Assembly (NCBI GenBank): GCA_018713435.1
Contig: DVOS01000040.1
Span: forward strand, 1 to 64,000
Direction of reading: 5' to 3'
Source of the DNA: Candidatus Merdiplasma excrementigallinarum
GTDB taxonomy: Bacteria > Bacillota > Clostridia > Lachnospirales > Lachnospiraceae
DNA: 64,000 bases
The position numbers and the translations under genes were made by a program. This document shows positions 9,406 to 17,182 of the stretch, piece after piece (positions within the stretch are counted from its first letter, which is position 1; the number at the start of each line of letters is the position of its first letter). The notes under the pieces are model-generated. The model had not been told where the DNA came from. It saw only the letters and a program-made list of their open reading frames with translations, and did no database searches.

Positions 9406-9431
9406 TATCCGGGGATTAAATCCCGGAAAAC

Positions 9432-9472
9432 GGGTCGGCGCGGAGATTCCGGATACCTGCGCCGGCCCTTTT
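9432..9472 (+). terminator. Terminator of pgi
   Basis: A 10-bp GC-rich stem (9432-9441 with 9459-9468, one G-U pair) has a 17-nt loop and is followed by TT-TTA. A smaller hairpin CCGGGATT/AATCCCGG-like (9408-9425) lies just before it. Confidence 0.75.
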
Positions 9473-9533
9473 ATGTACAGGGAAGGTTTTGGACATCTGA
9501 AACATCTTCCGGATAAGGGGAAAGGAGAACGGG

Positions 9534-10490
9534 ATGAAATTAGTATTTCTGGAGACGGACAGTCTGGGCGATGATATGGATCTTGGCAGCTTTGCCCGGT
9601 ACGGACAGCTGGAGCAGTACCATTTTTCCACGCTGCAGGAGACAAAAGAGCGGGTGAGGGAAGCGGATGTGGTATTTTCCAACAAGATTATGATGGATGA
9701 AGAGACGCTGGCGCTGGCGGAAAATCTGAAATATATCGGGATAACGGCCACCGGCACCAACAATGTGGATCTGGCGTATGCCGAAAAAAGGGGGATCGCC
9801 GTGACCAACGTGGCGGGCTATTCGACAGATGTGGTGGCCCAGCATACGTTTGCGCTGGCTCTGTATCTTCTGGAAAAACTGCGGTATTTCGACGACTATG
9901 TGAAATCCGGAGCGTATTCCCGTTCCCGCCTGTTCTGCCATTACGGGGAGAAATTCCGGGAGCTGGCCGGGAAAACCTGGGGGATTATCGGGCTGGGAGC
10001 AATCGGAAGCCGGGTGGCGCAGATTGCCGAGGCTTTTGGCTGCCGGGTTATTTATTATTCTACGACAGGGAAACATACCAGTTCCCGGTATGAACGGGTG
10101 GACTGGGAGACGCTGCTGCGAACTTCGGACGTGGTGTCGGTACATGCCCCTCTGACGCCTCAGACGGAAGGCATTATGAATTATGAGGCATTTCGCAGAA
10201 TGAAACCCTCCGCCCTGTTTATCAACGTGGGAAGAGGGCCGATTGTGAAAGAAGAGGATCTGGCCCGGGCTCTGAAGGAAGAGCTGATTGCGGGGGCCGG
10301 ACTGGATGTGATGACTAAGGAACCGCTTCCCGCAGACAGCCCTCTGCTGGACATACAGGACAGCAGAAAGCTGCTGATCACCCCGCATATTGCCTGGGCC
10401 AGCGTGGAAGCCAGAAGGCGGCTGATACAGGAGCTGGCCCTGAATCTGGAGGCCTGGATGCGGGGAGAGAAGAGGAACCGGATCGTTTAA
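9534..10490 (+). CDS. D-2-hydroxyacid dehydrogenase (hydroxypyruvate reductase-like)
   Basis: A 318-residue NAD(P)-dependent D-isomer-specific dehydrogenase. The Rossmann motif is GIIGLGAIGSRVAQIAEAFG, followed by NVGRGPIV with the substrate-binding arginine region and the catalytic histidine in TPHIAWAS. The sequence most resembles glycerate dehydrogenase / hydroxypyruvate reductase. The substrate could also be another 2-keto acid. AAAGGAG precedes the ATG. The stop codon abuts that of the convergent minus-strand gene with no space for a terminator. Confidence 0.87.
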   Translation: MKLVFLETDSLGDDMDLGSFARYGQLEQYHFSTLQETKERVREADVVFSNKIMMDEETLALAENLKYIGITATGTNNVDLAYAEKRGIAVTNVAGYSTDVVAQHTFALALYLLEKLRYFDDYVKSGAYSRSRLFCHYGEKFRELAGKTWGIIGLGAIGSRVAQIAEAFGCRVIYYSTTGKHTSSRYERVDWETLLRTSDVVSVHAPLTPQTEGIMNYEAFRRMKPSALFINVGRGPIVKEEDLARALKEELIAGAGLDVMTKEPLPADSPLLDIQDSRKLLITPHIAWASVEARRRLIQELALNLEAWMRGEKRNRIV

Positions 10491-10751
10491 CTATTCTTCC
10501 AGTACCTGGATTTCCAGGTAGTCAAATTCAATTTCTTCAATAAAGCTGTCCTGGTAAAAACGGGCTTTGCTGTGCCGCTTAAATTCCCGGATCGTGGCGT
10601 CCAGCCAGATGGGCTTTCCCAGATCAAAGGTAAGGCAGAGCTCGTCCAGGGCATGAAAAATTTTGTGGGTGCGGGTGTCGTCGCTTTCATCTGTGATGAC
10701 CGCATCCCGCACAAGATGGTTGTCTTTCCAGATTTTTCCCCATATTCTCAT
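10491..10751 (-). CDS. Small conserved-looking protein of unknown function (86 aa)
   Basis: I do not recognise a characterised family. The product is acidic, has no membrane segment and contains HKIFHALDELCLTFDLGKP, which suggests a compact alpha/beta fold. Its ATG overlaps the stop codon of the upstream serine-hydrolase gene by four bases (ATGA arrangement), and GGAGGAA lies just before it, so the two are translationally coupled. The coupling suggests a shared role, though one product is predicted to be cytoplasmic and the other exported. Confidence 0.65.
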   Translation of the reverse strand: MRIWGKIWKDNHLVRDAVITDESDDTRTHKIFHALDELCLTFDLGKPIWLDATIREFKRHSKARFYQDSFIEEIEFDYLEIQVLEE

Positions 10752-12169
10752 GAAAGTTCCTCCTGCCCGTCAGAGTCTGCTTCCGTGACGGGCTCCGTTT
10801 CATCCAAAGCAGGGGACGCTTCCGCTGAGTCGGGATACAGCAGCGGAAAGGCCGCTTCCAGGTCAAGCAGCTCTGACTCGGTTTCCGTCTCTTCTTCTTC
10901 GGTTTCACTTTCCGTTTCTTCGGCCTGCCGGATTTCCAGAATTTTTTCCCAGGCGGACAACTCTGCCAGCTCCTCAAAGGTATCGGACGCCTGTTCTCCA
11001 TAGTAGGCGGGATCCTGGAAAAATTCGTAAACCAGGGCGGAGATTTCCTGAATGTGGCTGATGGCTGTATCGCCGCTGTCCCAGTCCTGGGAGAGGACGC
11101 AGAGAATGTAGTCGCTTCGGTCCGCGTACACAATCGCCACGTCATTTTCCACGGTGCTCATCTCGCCGGTCTTGTTCCCCACCAGGGCATCCTCGGGAAG
11201 CCCTCCGGGAATTTTGTACCGGGTATTCTGGTTCAGCATCAGTTCCTCCACCTCATTGCAGATCTGGCGGGAGCCGAAGGTTCTGCGGTAGATTCTTTCC
11301 AGAAGAAGCCCGCAGTCGGCAGCGGAAATCTGGTTGCTGTGGTCCGGATCATTTATGGTAGCCGGATCGTTAAAGCCGTTGTACTCATGGGTCATGGCGC
11401 TGTAGCCGTGGCTGACGATGTAGTCGTTGACTTTTTCAATGCCGGCGGCATAGCTGCCGTCTCCCATCATGGCCAGAAGCCGGTTGGTGGCTTCGTTGCT
11501 GCTGTCGCAGATCATAGTGGTAAGCAGATCCGTCACTTCCTGGGTGCGTTCCAGCTCCCCGTCGGCAATGGCCTCATAGAGCGTTCCCATCACAAACAGT
11601 TTCATGACGCTGGCGGATTTCATGGGCACGTCGTTTACGGTAAAAGTATCTCCGGTGGTAAGGTTTTTCACATAGACGGACCACTGGCCGCTGTAGCTTT
11701 CTGTCAGGGAAATGACCTGACGCTCCAGCTGTTCAATGGACCGGACAGTGTAGACCGGCAGCGGGCAGCCGGGCAGCGTATCAAAGGTTAAAGGCGTCCG
11801 GCTTAACTCTGCCGCGCGGGATAAAAGGCTGTCGTGCCGGCACTCTTCCATGGACGCTTCTTTTGCCGTCATAGGGAAAAAGAAATCATCCCCCAGCCGG
11901 ACGCGCAGCTGCAGCAGATCCTTCCGGACTGCCAGCTGGGCGGGGCTCAGGGCGGCCAGCTCGGCGAAGGCGGATAAAGAATCGGAAGAAACCGTTTCTT
12001 CTGTCCCGGAAGGGCCAGCGCCGTTTTCCGTTTCGCGGACAAGCTCCGTTTCTTCGGGAAGCCCGGCGGCCAGGACGGGCCGGCTTCCTCCGGCAAGAGC
12101 GGGAAGCAGTCCCAGCCCCGCAAGCAGGGCGGCCGTCCCACGGCGGCGTATAGGTACGGATTTTTTCAT
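10748..12169 (-). CDS. Secreted class A beta-lactamase-type serine hydrolase
   Basis: A 473-residue exported protein with an N-terminal signal sequence (basic RRR, then GTAALLAGLGLLPALAGG). The penicillin-binding/beta-lactamase catalytic set is complete: S187-V-M-K190 in the active-site helix, S223-S-N225 as the SxN element and K333-T-G335. The hydrolase domain spans about residues 135-395. A preceding region of about 100 residues and an acidic, Glu/Thr-rich tail of about 75 residues flank it. These features are commoner in housekeeping envelope hydrolases of Clostridia than in resistance enzymes, so I do not infer antibiotic resistance. AGGAG lies ten bases before the ATG. The downstream 86-aa gene is coupled to it. 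Confidence 0.82.
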   Translation of the reverse strand: MKKSVPIRRRGTAALLAGLGLLPALAGGSRPVLAAGLPEETELVRETENGAGPSGTEETVSSDSLSAFAELAALSPAQLAVRKDLLQLRVRLGDDFFFPMTAKEASMEECRHDSLLSRAAELSRTPLTFDTLPGCPLPVYTVRSIEQLERQVISLTESYSGQWSVYVKNLTTGDTFTVNDVPMKSASVMKLFVMGTLYEAIADGELERTQEVTDLLTTMICDSSNEATNRLLAMMGDGSYAAGIEKVNDYIVSHGYSAMTHEYNGFNDPATINDPDHSNQISAADCGLLLERIYRRTFGSRQICNEVEELMLNQNTRYKIPGGLPEDALVGNKTGEMSTVENDVAIVYADRSDYILCVLSQDWDSGDTAISHIQEISALVYEFFQDPAYYGEQASDTFEELAELSAWEKILEIRQAEETESETEEEETETESELLDLEAAFPLLYPDSAEASPALDETEPVTEADSDGQEELS

Positions 12170-12240
12170 CTGTTATGTACTCCTGTTTAAATCACGGTAT
12201 CAGACTGTTTACGCCTTATCATACCACCCCTGCAATCCGG

Positions 12241-12269
12241 TTGTAAAGATTTTCTCCCTGTGATACACT
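12241..12269 (+). promoter_or_regulatory. Promoter of the adenosyltransferase gene
   Basis: TTGTAA (12241-12246), a 17-bp spacer and TACACT (12264-12269) with an extended -10 TGA. The predicted start near 12276 falls at the left edge of the structured element that follows. Confidence 0.6.
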
Positions 12270-12278
12270 GGAAATAAA

Positions 12279-12467
12279 GTTACTATTCACAGGTCATGGA
12301 TGGAGGCGGCTGCCGCTGCAAAGGAAATTGCAGGCAGCAGCCGCCTCCATCCATGACCGGAATCAGGAACTGCACCTCCATAAGCAAAACGTGAGCTGCA
12401 AAGCAGCGACAGACAGCGTAAGCTGGCTGGTTTTGCGCATGGAGATGCAGGACCTGTGAATCGTAAC
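12279..12467 (+). repeat. 189-bp nested inverted-repeat element filling the 5' UTR
   Basis: Outer arms of 17 bp with one mismatch (12279-12295 and 12451-12467) enclose two substructures. The first is a long hairpin with perfect 21-bp arms (12293-12313 and 12337-12357), which shares three bases with the outer arm, and an inner CTGCAA/TTGCAG pair. The second is a 12-bp stem (12370-12381 with 12439-12450, one mismatch), then GCAAAAC/GTTTTGC (12384-12390, 12430-12436), enclosing two small hairpins. No ORF lies inside. It begins at the predicted transcription start and ends 33 bp before the adenosyltransferase ATG. It could be a structured regulatory RNA or a small non-autonomous mobile repeat. 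Confidence 0.75.
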
Positions 12468-12500
12468 GGAGTGCGCGCCAAAGACATAGGGAGGCTATAA

Positions 12501-13049
12501 ATGGAAAAAAAATCTGCGAGAAAGGGAACCGGTCTGATCCATATTTACTGCGGAGACGGGAAGGGAAAAACGACCACCGGTATGGGACTCTGCCTGCGGG
12601 CAGCGGGATACGGATACAGGGTGCTGATCTATCAGTTTATGAAGGACAATTCCACCAGCGAGCGGAAAGCCCTGGCCGGGGTAAAGGGAATTACCATGCT
12701 GGAAGGACTGGCGGAAGAGAAATTCAGCTTTCAGCTGACAGAGGAGGAGCGCCGCCAGAGAAGAGAATTTTATGATGAGCAGTTCAGGAAGGTAACGGAG
12801 AAGGCGAAGAAGGAAGATTTTGACGTGCTGTTTCTGGACGAGGCGGTTTACGCGATACGGGCAGGGCTGCTGAGCGAGGATCTGACGGTAGAATTTCTGA
12901 AGCATAAACCGGATAAGCTGGAAGTTATTCTGACCGGACAGAACCCGGGAGAGAGACTGGTGGATCTGGCGGATTATGTGTCGGAAATACGGAAAATCAA
13001 GCATCCCTTTGACTGCAGACAGCCGGCCAGGGACGGCATAGAGCGGTGA
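12501..13049 (+). CDS. cobO: Cob(I)yrinic acid a,c-diamide / corrinoid adenosyltransferase
   Basis: A 182-residue enzyme of the CobA/CobO/BtuR family that transfers adenosine from ATP to reduced corrinoids to make adenosylcobalamin. The N-terminal P-loop YCGDGKGKTTTGMGLCLRA is diagnostic, and LFLDEAVYAI supplies the Walker B-like acid. GGGAGG precedes the ATG. No other cobalamin genes are adjacent, so it may serve salvage of imported corrinoid. Its leader is the 189-bp structured element, and a terminator follows 70 bp downstream. Confidence 0.9.
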   Translation: MEKKSARKGTGLIHIYCGDGKGKTTTGMGLCLRAAGYGYRVLIYQFMKDNSTSERKALAGVKGITMLEGLAEEKFSFQLTEEERRQRREFYDEQFRKVTEKAKKEDFDVLFLDEAVYAIRAGLLSEDLTVEFLKHKPDKLEVILTGQNPGERLVDLADYVSEIRKIKHPFDCRQPARDGIER

Positions 13050-13121
13050 GAACCGAAACAGGAAAAGGCAAAGGAAAAGGGAAGATGGGGAAAGCGTGAA
13101 AAACCCCTGAAAATGAGGAGT

Positions 13122-13147
13122 GCCCCGGCAGCAGCTGCCGGGGCTAT
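13122..13147 (+). terminator. Likely terminator after the adenosyltransferase gene
   Basis: Perfect 9-bp stem GCCCCGGCA/TGCCGGGGC (13122-13130 with 13136-13144) with a 5-nt loop. The T tract is weak (TATTAT). Confidence 0.55.
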
Positions 13148-13196
13148 TATGAAAAAATTTATCAATATGAGTAATGAAACCATTACGTCATATGGA

Positions 13197-13214
13197 TTGA
13201 GAATACCTTCTCAA
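13197..13214. promoter_or_regulatory. Palindrome in the deoB upstream region
   Basis: TTGAGAA-TACC-TTCTCAA, 7-bp arms. It lies in the AT-rich 280-bp stretch before deoB (13150-13430), which also contains a near-duplicate CCAAAAACGG (about 13350 and 13371). It may be an operator; no regulator is identified. Confidence 0.35.
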
Positions 13215-13430
13215 GAACTGTTTTTACTATAGCATCTATATATGAACAAAGTGTGAACAAAAAGTTAAAACATAATAAAATACACAAAAAAGAGAAAAAA
13301 TAAAATTGGATATTGTAAAAAATTCACATAGCAGAAAAGGAAGAGGCAGCCAAAAAACGGATAATAGTATCCAAAAACGGGAAAATATGTTAAACTGAAG
13401 CTGATATTATAATGAGAGGGGAAGAAAACT

Positions 13431-14606
13431 ATGAGCGTGAAAAGAGTTTTTGTAATTGTACTGGACAGCTACGGCATCGGCTGGCTGCCGGATGCGGATA
13501 AATTCGGCGATGTGGGGGCCAATACACTGGCTACCATTGTGAAATCGGAAAAATACGATACCCCCAATATGAAAAAGATGGGGCTGTTTAATATCGACGG
13601 CGTTGCCTGCGGGGAGGGTGTGGAAAATCCCATCGGTTCCTACGGACGTATGGCGGAGGCTTCCATGGGGAAGGATACCACCATCGGACACTGGGAGATT
13701 GCGGGAATGATTTCCTCTAGTCCTCTGCCCACCTATCCGGACGGGTTTCCCCAGGAAGTGCTGGCTCCTTTCTCCGAGCAGACCGGAAGAGGCGTGCTCT
13801 GCAATAAGCCCTACTCCGGCACGGATGTGATCCGGGATTACGGCGAGGAGCATCTGCGGACAGGGAACCTGATCGTGTATACATCTGCGGATTCCGTATT
13901 CCAGATTGCGGCCCATGAGGAACTGGTTCCGCTGGAGGAGCTGTACCGGGACTGCCGGATTGCCAGAGAGATTCTGCAGGGAAAGCACGGAGTGGGCCGG
14001 GTGATTGCCAGACCCTTTGTGGGAACCTGCGCGGCAGACTTTACCAGGACAAGAAACCGTCATGATTTTTCACTGATACCGCCCAGGAAAACCATGATGG
14101 TGAGCTTAAAGGAGCATGGATTTGATACCTACGGGGTAGGAAAAATCTATGATATATTCGCGGGGCAGGCCATTGACCATACGGTATCCATGACCTGCAA
14201 CGAGGACGGCATGGAAAAAACCCTGGCCTATATGGATGAGGACTTTAACGGACTGTGTTTTGTGAACCTGGTGGATTTTGATATGATGTACGGGCACAGA
14301 AACGATATTGACGGCTATGCCAACGCCGCCACTGTGTTTGACCGCCAGCTGGGCCAGTTTATGGAAAAGATGCGGGAGGACGACGTGGTGATTATTACGG
14401 CGGATCACGGATGCGATCCCGGATTTAAAGGCACGGATCATTCCAGAGAATATACGCCCATGCTGATTTACGGCGCGCCTGTAAAGGGCGGCGTTTCCAT
14501 CGGAACCAGAAGTACTTTCGCGGATATCGGCGCCACCGTGCTGGATATGCTGGGAGTGGATGAACGGCTGGACGGCACCAGCTACTGGGATCTGGTGAAA
14601 AAATAA
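13431..14606 (+). CDS. deoB: Phosphopentomutase
   Basis: A 391-residue alkaline phosphatase-superfamily mutase that interconverts ribose (or deoxyribose) 1- and 5-phosphates in nucleoside salvage. The metal and active-site motifs are present: VLDSYGIGWLPDAD at the N terminus, the phosphorylated-threonine loop GKDTTIGHWEIAG, ITADHGCDP and GTDHSREYTPML. AGAGGGGAAG precedes the ATG. No nucleoside phosphorylase or deoC gene is adjacent, so it appears to be separated from the usual salvage cluster. Confidence 0.95.
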   Translation: MSVKRVFVIVLDSYGIGWLPDADKFGDVGANTLATIVKSEKYDTPNMKKMGLFNIDGVACGEGVENPIGSYGRMAEASMGKDTTIGHWEIAGMISSSPLPTYPDGFPQEVLAPFSEQTGRGVLCNKPYSGTDVIRDYGEEHLRTGNLIVYTSADSVFQIAAHEELVPLEELYRDCRIAREILQGKHGVGRVIARPFVGTCAADFTRTRNRHDFSLIPPRKTMMVSLKEHGFDTYGVGKIYDIFAGQAIDHTVSMTCNEDGMEKTLAYMDEDFNGLCFVNLVDFDMMYGHRNDIDGYANAATVFDRQLGQFMEKMREDDVVIITADHGCDPGFKGTDHSREYTPMLIYGAPVKGGVSIGTRSTFADIGATVLDMLGVDERLDGTSYWDLVKK

Positions 14607-14639
14607 CAGGAACCTGCGGGGAAACGTCCCGGGCAGAGG

Positions 14640-14668
14640 CGTATTGCCCCTTGTACACCGACGCTATG
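14640..14668 (+). repeat. Half copy of a dispersed palindromic repeat
   Basis: This 29-bp stretch matches 57841-57869 with a single difference. The full copy at 57819-57867 is a 20-bp-arm palindrome; here only the loop and right arm remain. It lies between deoB and the pyrophosphatase gene, just before the latter's ribosome site. Confidence 0.8.
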
Positions 14669-14685
14669 AAAAAGGGAGGAAAAGT

Positions 14686-16392
14686 ATGACAGTGGAGCGG
14701 GCAGAGGAACATCTGGAGCAGCAGGGAACCATCAGAAAACGGACCGTCTGCGTGGTGGGACATAAAAATCCGGATACGGATTCCATCTGTTCTGCCATTG
14801 CCTACGCCTATCTGAAAAGCAGAACAGACGACAGCTGCAGCTACGTGGCGGCCAGGGCGGGTCAGGTATCGGCGGAGACTCAGTATGTGCTGGACTATTT
14901 TAAAATGGAACAGCCCCTTTTTCTGGACAATATCGGAACCCGGGTAAAGGATATGGAGATCCGGGAGGTGCCCGGGGTCAGAAGCCATATTTCCGTGAAA
15001 AACGCCTGGACCCTGATGCGGGGCCAGAATGTTTTTACGCTGCCCATTACCGATGAGGAGGATCATCTTCACGGCCTGATCACCATCAATGACATTGCCA
15101 AATCCTATATGGAGGAACACGACAGCTCCATCGTATCCACCGCCAGAACGCCCTACCGGAACATTCTGGAAACGCTGGAAGCCCAGATGGTAGTGGGAGA
15201 CGTGGACGACTACTTTGAGAAGGGCAAAGTGGTGATAGCGGTAGCGAACCCGGACGTAATGGAAAATTATATCGAGGAGCATGACATGGTGATTCTGGGA
15301 AACCGGTATGAATCCCAGCTGTGCGCCATTGAGATGAACGCGGGATGTCTTGTGGTGTGTCTGGGAGCTCCCGTCTCCCGAACCATTCAGCATATGGCCA
15401 GGGACCGGGGGTGCAAGGTGATTGTGACGCCCCTGGATACCTATGAGGTGGCCAGGCTGATCAACCAGAGCATGCCGGTGGACTTTTTTATGAAAAAAGA
15501 GAACCTGATTTCGTTCCGCCTGACAGACTATACGGATGAAATCCGGGAGGTTATGTCCAAGAAGCGCTACCGGGATTTCCCGATTCTGGATAAACAGGGC
15601 TGCTACGTGGGCATGATATCCCGCCGGAACCTGCTGGGAGTGCGCAAGCGGGCGGTGATTCTGGTGGACCACAATGAAATCACCCAGGCGGTGGACAATG
15701 TGCAGGATTCGGAAATCCTGGAGATTATTGACCATCACCGCATCGGCTCCCTGGAAACCATGGCGCCGGTTTATTTCCGGAACCAGCCGGTGGGATGTAC
15801 GGCTACCATTGTAGCCCAGATGTATCAGGAAAAGGGGGTGCCGGTTCCGCCTTCTATCGCGGGACTGCTCTGCGGCGCGATCCTGTCCGATACGCTGATG
15901 TTCCGTTCGCCCACCTGCACGGAGGCAGACCGGAGCGAGGCCAGAGTCCTGGCGGAGACCGCGGGCATCCAGTGCGAGGATTTTGCCCGGAAAATGTTTG
16001 CGGCGGGCAGCAGCCTGCGGGGCAGAACCCCGGAGGAAATCTTTTACCAGGATTTTAAGACGTTTGATATCGGAGACCATAAGCTGGGCATCGGCCAGGT
16101 AACCTCCATGAGCCAGGGAGAACTGGGGGAGATCAAGTCCCGGATGGGGCCGTTTCTGGAGAAGGCCTGCAGGGAGCACGGCCTGGATATGATCCTTTTC
16201 ATGCTGACCAATATTATTGAGGAGTCTACGGAAATGCTCTGCTACGGGCAGGACTGCGCAGAGCTGGTGGAAAGTGCTTTTCCGCCTGCCAAAGTGGCGG
16301 ACAATGCGGCAGTGGTGCCGGGAGTGGTATCCAGAAAGAAACAGGTGGTGCCCGCCCTGATGTGGGCCATCAGCCGCAGCAGCGAGGTGTAG
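14686..16392 (+). CDS. ppaC: Manganese-dependent inorganic pyrophosphatase with CBS and DRTGG domains
   Basis: Hydrolyses pyrophosphate to phosphate. The 568-residue protein has the split layout of the regulated family II enzyme. A DHH domain starts with VVGHKNPDTDSICSAIAYAY; an inserted CBS-DRTGG-CBS regulatory block spans about residues 65-300; the DHH domain then resumes with VDHNEI and EIIDHHRIG, and a DHHA2 domain closes the protein. CBS domains in this family bind adenine nucleotides, so control by AMP/ATP is expected. The open frame reaches 14644, but AGGGAGG nine bases before ATG 14686 fixes the start. The flavin reductase gene follows after 3 bp. Confidence 0.92.
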   Translation: MTVERAEEHLEQQGTIRKRTVCVVGHKNPDTDSICSAIAYAYLKSRTDDSCSYVAARAGQVSAETQYVLDYFKMEQPLFLDNIGTRVKDMEIREVPGVRSHISVKNAWTLMRGQNVFTLPITDEEDHLHGLITINDIAKSYMEEHDSSIVSTARTPYRNILETLEAQMVVGDVDDYFEKGKVVIAVANPDVMENYIEEHDMVILGNRYESQLCAIEMNAGCLVVCLGAPVSRTIQHMARDRGCKVIVTPLDTYEVARLINQSMPVDFFMKKENLISFRLTDYTDEIREVMSKKRYRDFPILDKQGCYVGMISRRNLLGVRKRAVILVDHNEITQAVDNVQDSEILEIIDHHRIGSLETMAPVYFRNQPVGCTATIVAQMYQEKGVPVPPSIAGLLCGAILSDTLMFRSPTCTEADRSEARVLAETAGIQCEDFARKMFAAGSSLRGRTPEEIFYQDFKTFDIGDHKLGIGQVTSMSQGELGEIKSRMGPFLEKACREHGLDMILFMLTNIIEESTEMLCYGQDCAELVESAFPPAKVADNAAVVPGVVSRKKQVVPALMWAISRSSEV

Positions 16393-16395
16393 AAG

Positions 16396-16995
16396 ATGAA
16401 ATCAGAAAAGAAAAAAACGGCGGGGACGGCCCGTCAGGTCTGGAAGCCTGGAAATATGCTGTACCTTCTCCCGGCGGTGATGGTAAGCTGCGCCCTTGCG
16501 GGAGAGCGTCCCAATATTATTACGGTGGCCTGGACAGGGACGGTGTGCAGTTCTCCTGCCATGGTGTCCATTTCCGTAAGGCCGGAGCGGCATTCCTATC
16601 ATATGATCCGGGAATCGGGAGAATTTGTGATAAACCTTACCACGGAAGAGCTGGTGCGGGCCGCGGATTACTGCGGCGTGCGGTCCGGCCGGGATGTGGA
16701 TAAATTTGAAGAGATGAGGCTGACGCCGCTGAAGGCCTCCCAAGTGGCGGCGCCCCTGATCGGGGAAAGTCCCGTAAACATTGAATGCCGGGTGGAGCAG
16801 GTGCTGGAGCTGGGAAGCCATCATATGTTCCTTGCCAGCGTGCTGGCGGTGGACGTGGATGAGAGCTGGATGAATGAGAAGGGAAAGCTGGAACTGAACA
16901 AAGCCGGGCTGGCGGTGTACTCCCACGGGGAGTATTTTGCCCTTGGAAAGCGGCTGGGAACCTTCGGTTATAGTGTAAAACGACGGAAAAATTAA
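16396..16995 (+). CDS. Flavin reductase family protein
   Basis: A 199-residue FMN-binding split-barrel protein of the flavin reductase/FlaRed type. Family features include VMVSCALAGERPNIITVAWT near the N terminus and the phosphate-contacting stretch SVRPERHSYHMIRESGEFV. Members reduce free flavin or carry bound FMN. The partner oxygenase or reductase is not nearby. The gene starts three bases after the pyrophosphatase stop with a poor ribosome site (GAGGTG), so it is probably co-transcribed and coupled. Confidence 0.85.
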   Translation: MKSEKKKTAGTARQVWKPGNMLYLLPAVMVSCALAGERPNIITVAWTGTVCSSPAMVSISVRPERHSYHMIRESGEFVINLTTEELVRAADYCGVRSGRDVDKFEEMRLTPLKASQVAAPLIGESPVNIECRVEQVLELGSHHMFLASVLAVDVDESWMNEKGKLELNKAGLAVYSHGEYFALGKRLGTFGYSVKRRKN

Positions 16996-17001
16996 TTTTT
17001 A

Positions 17002-17029
17002 TTTACAAATGTTAATTCTATGCTATAAT
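17002..17029 (+). promoter_or_regulatory. Promoter of murA
   Basis: TTTACA (17002-17007), 16-bp spacer and consensus TATAAT (17024-17029). The roughly 145-nt leader up to 17182 shows no structure I can name. Confidence 0.75.
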
Positions 17030-17182
17030 GGGAATGATTGCAAGCCGGATTCCGGCCGCATAGAAACAGATGGAATAACGAAAAATAACCGATAGAAGAT
17101 AAGAGGAAACAGCTTCGGCGTCTTTGGGGAAGGATGCCGGACATGCAGGGGAAAAGTATAAATAAATTTACAGAGGTGTTTT

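Noticed and set aside
10748..12169. Antibiotic-resistance beta-lactamase
   Set aside because: The catalytic motifs fit the superfamily, but the extra N-terminal region and acidic tail and the small coupled partner do not resemble known resistance enzymes.
12279..12467. Adenosylcobalamin riboswitch before the adenosyltransferase gene
   Set aside because: The B12-box and the conserved core motifs are not found; the fold is different.
14425..16179. Antisense frame (584 codons) opposite the pyrophosphatase gene
   Set aside because: Shadow of ppaC; no start signal and no recognisable domain.
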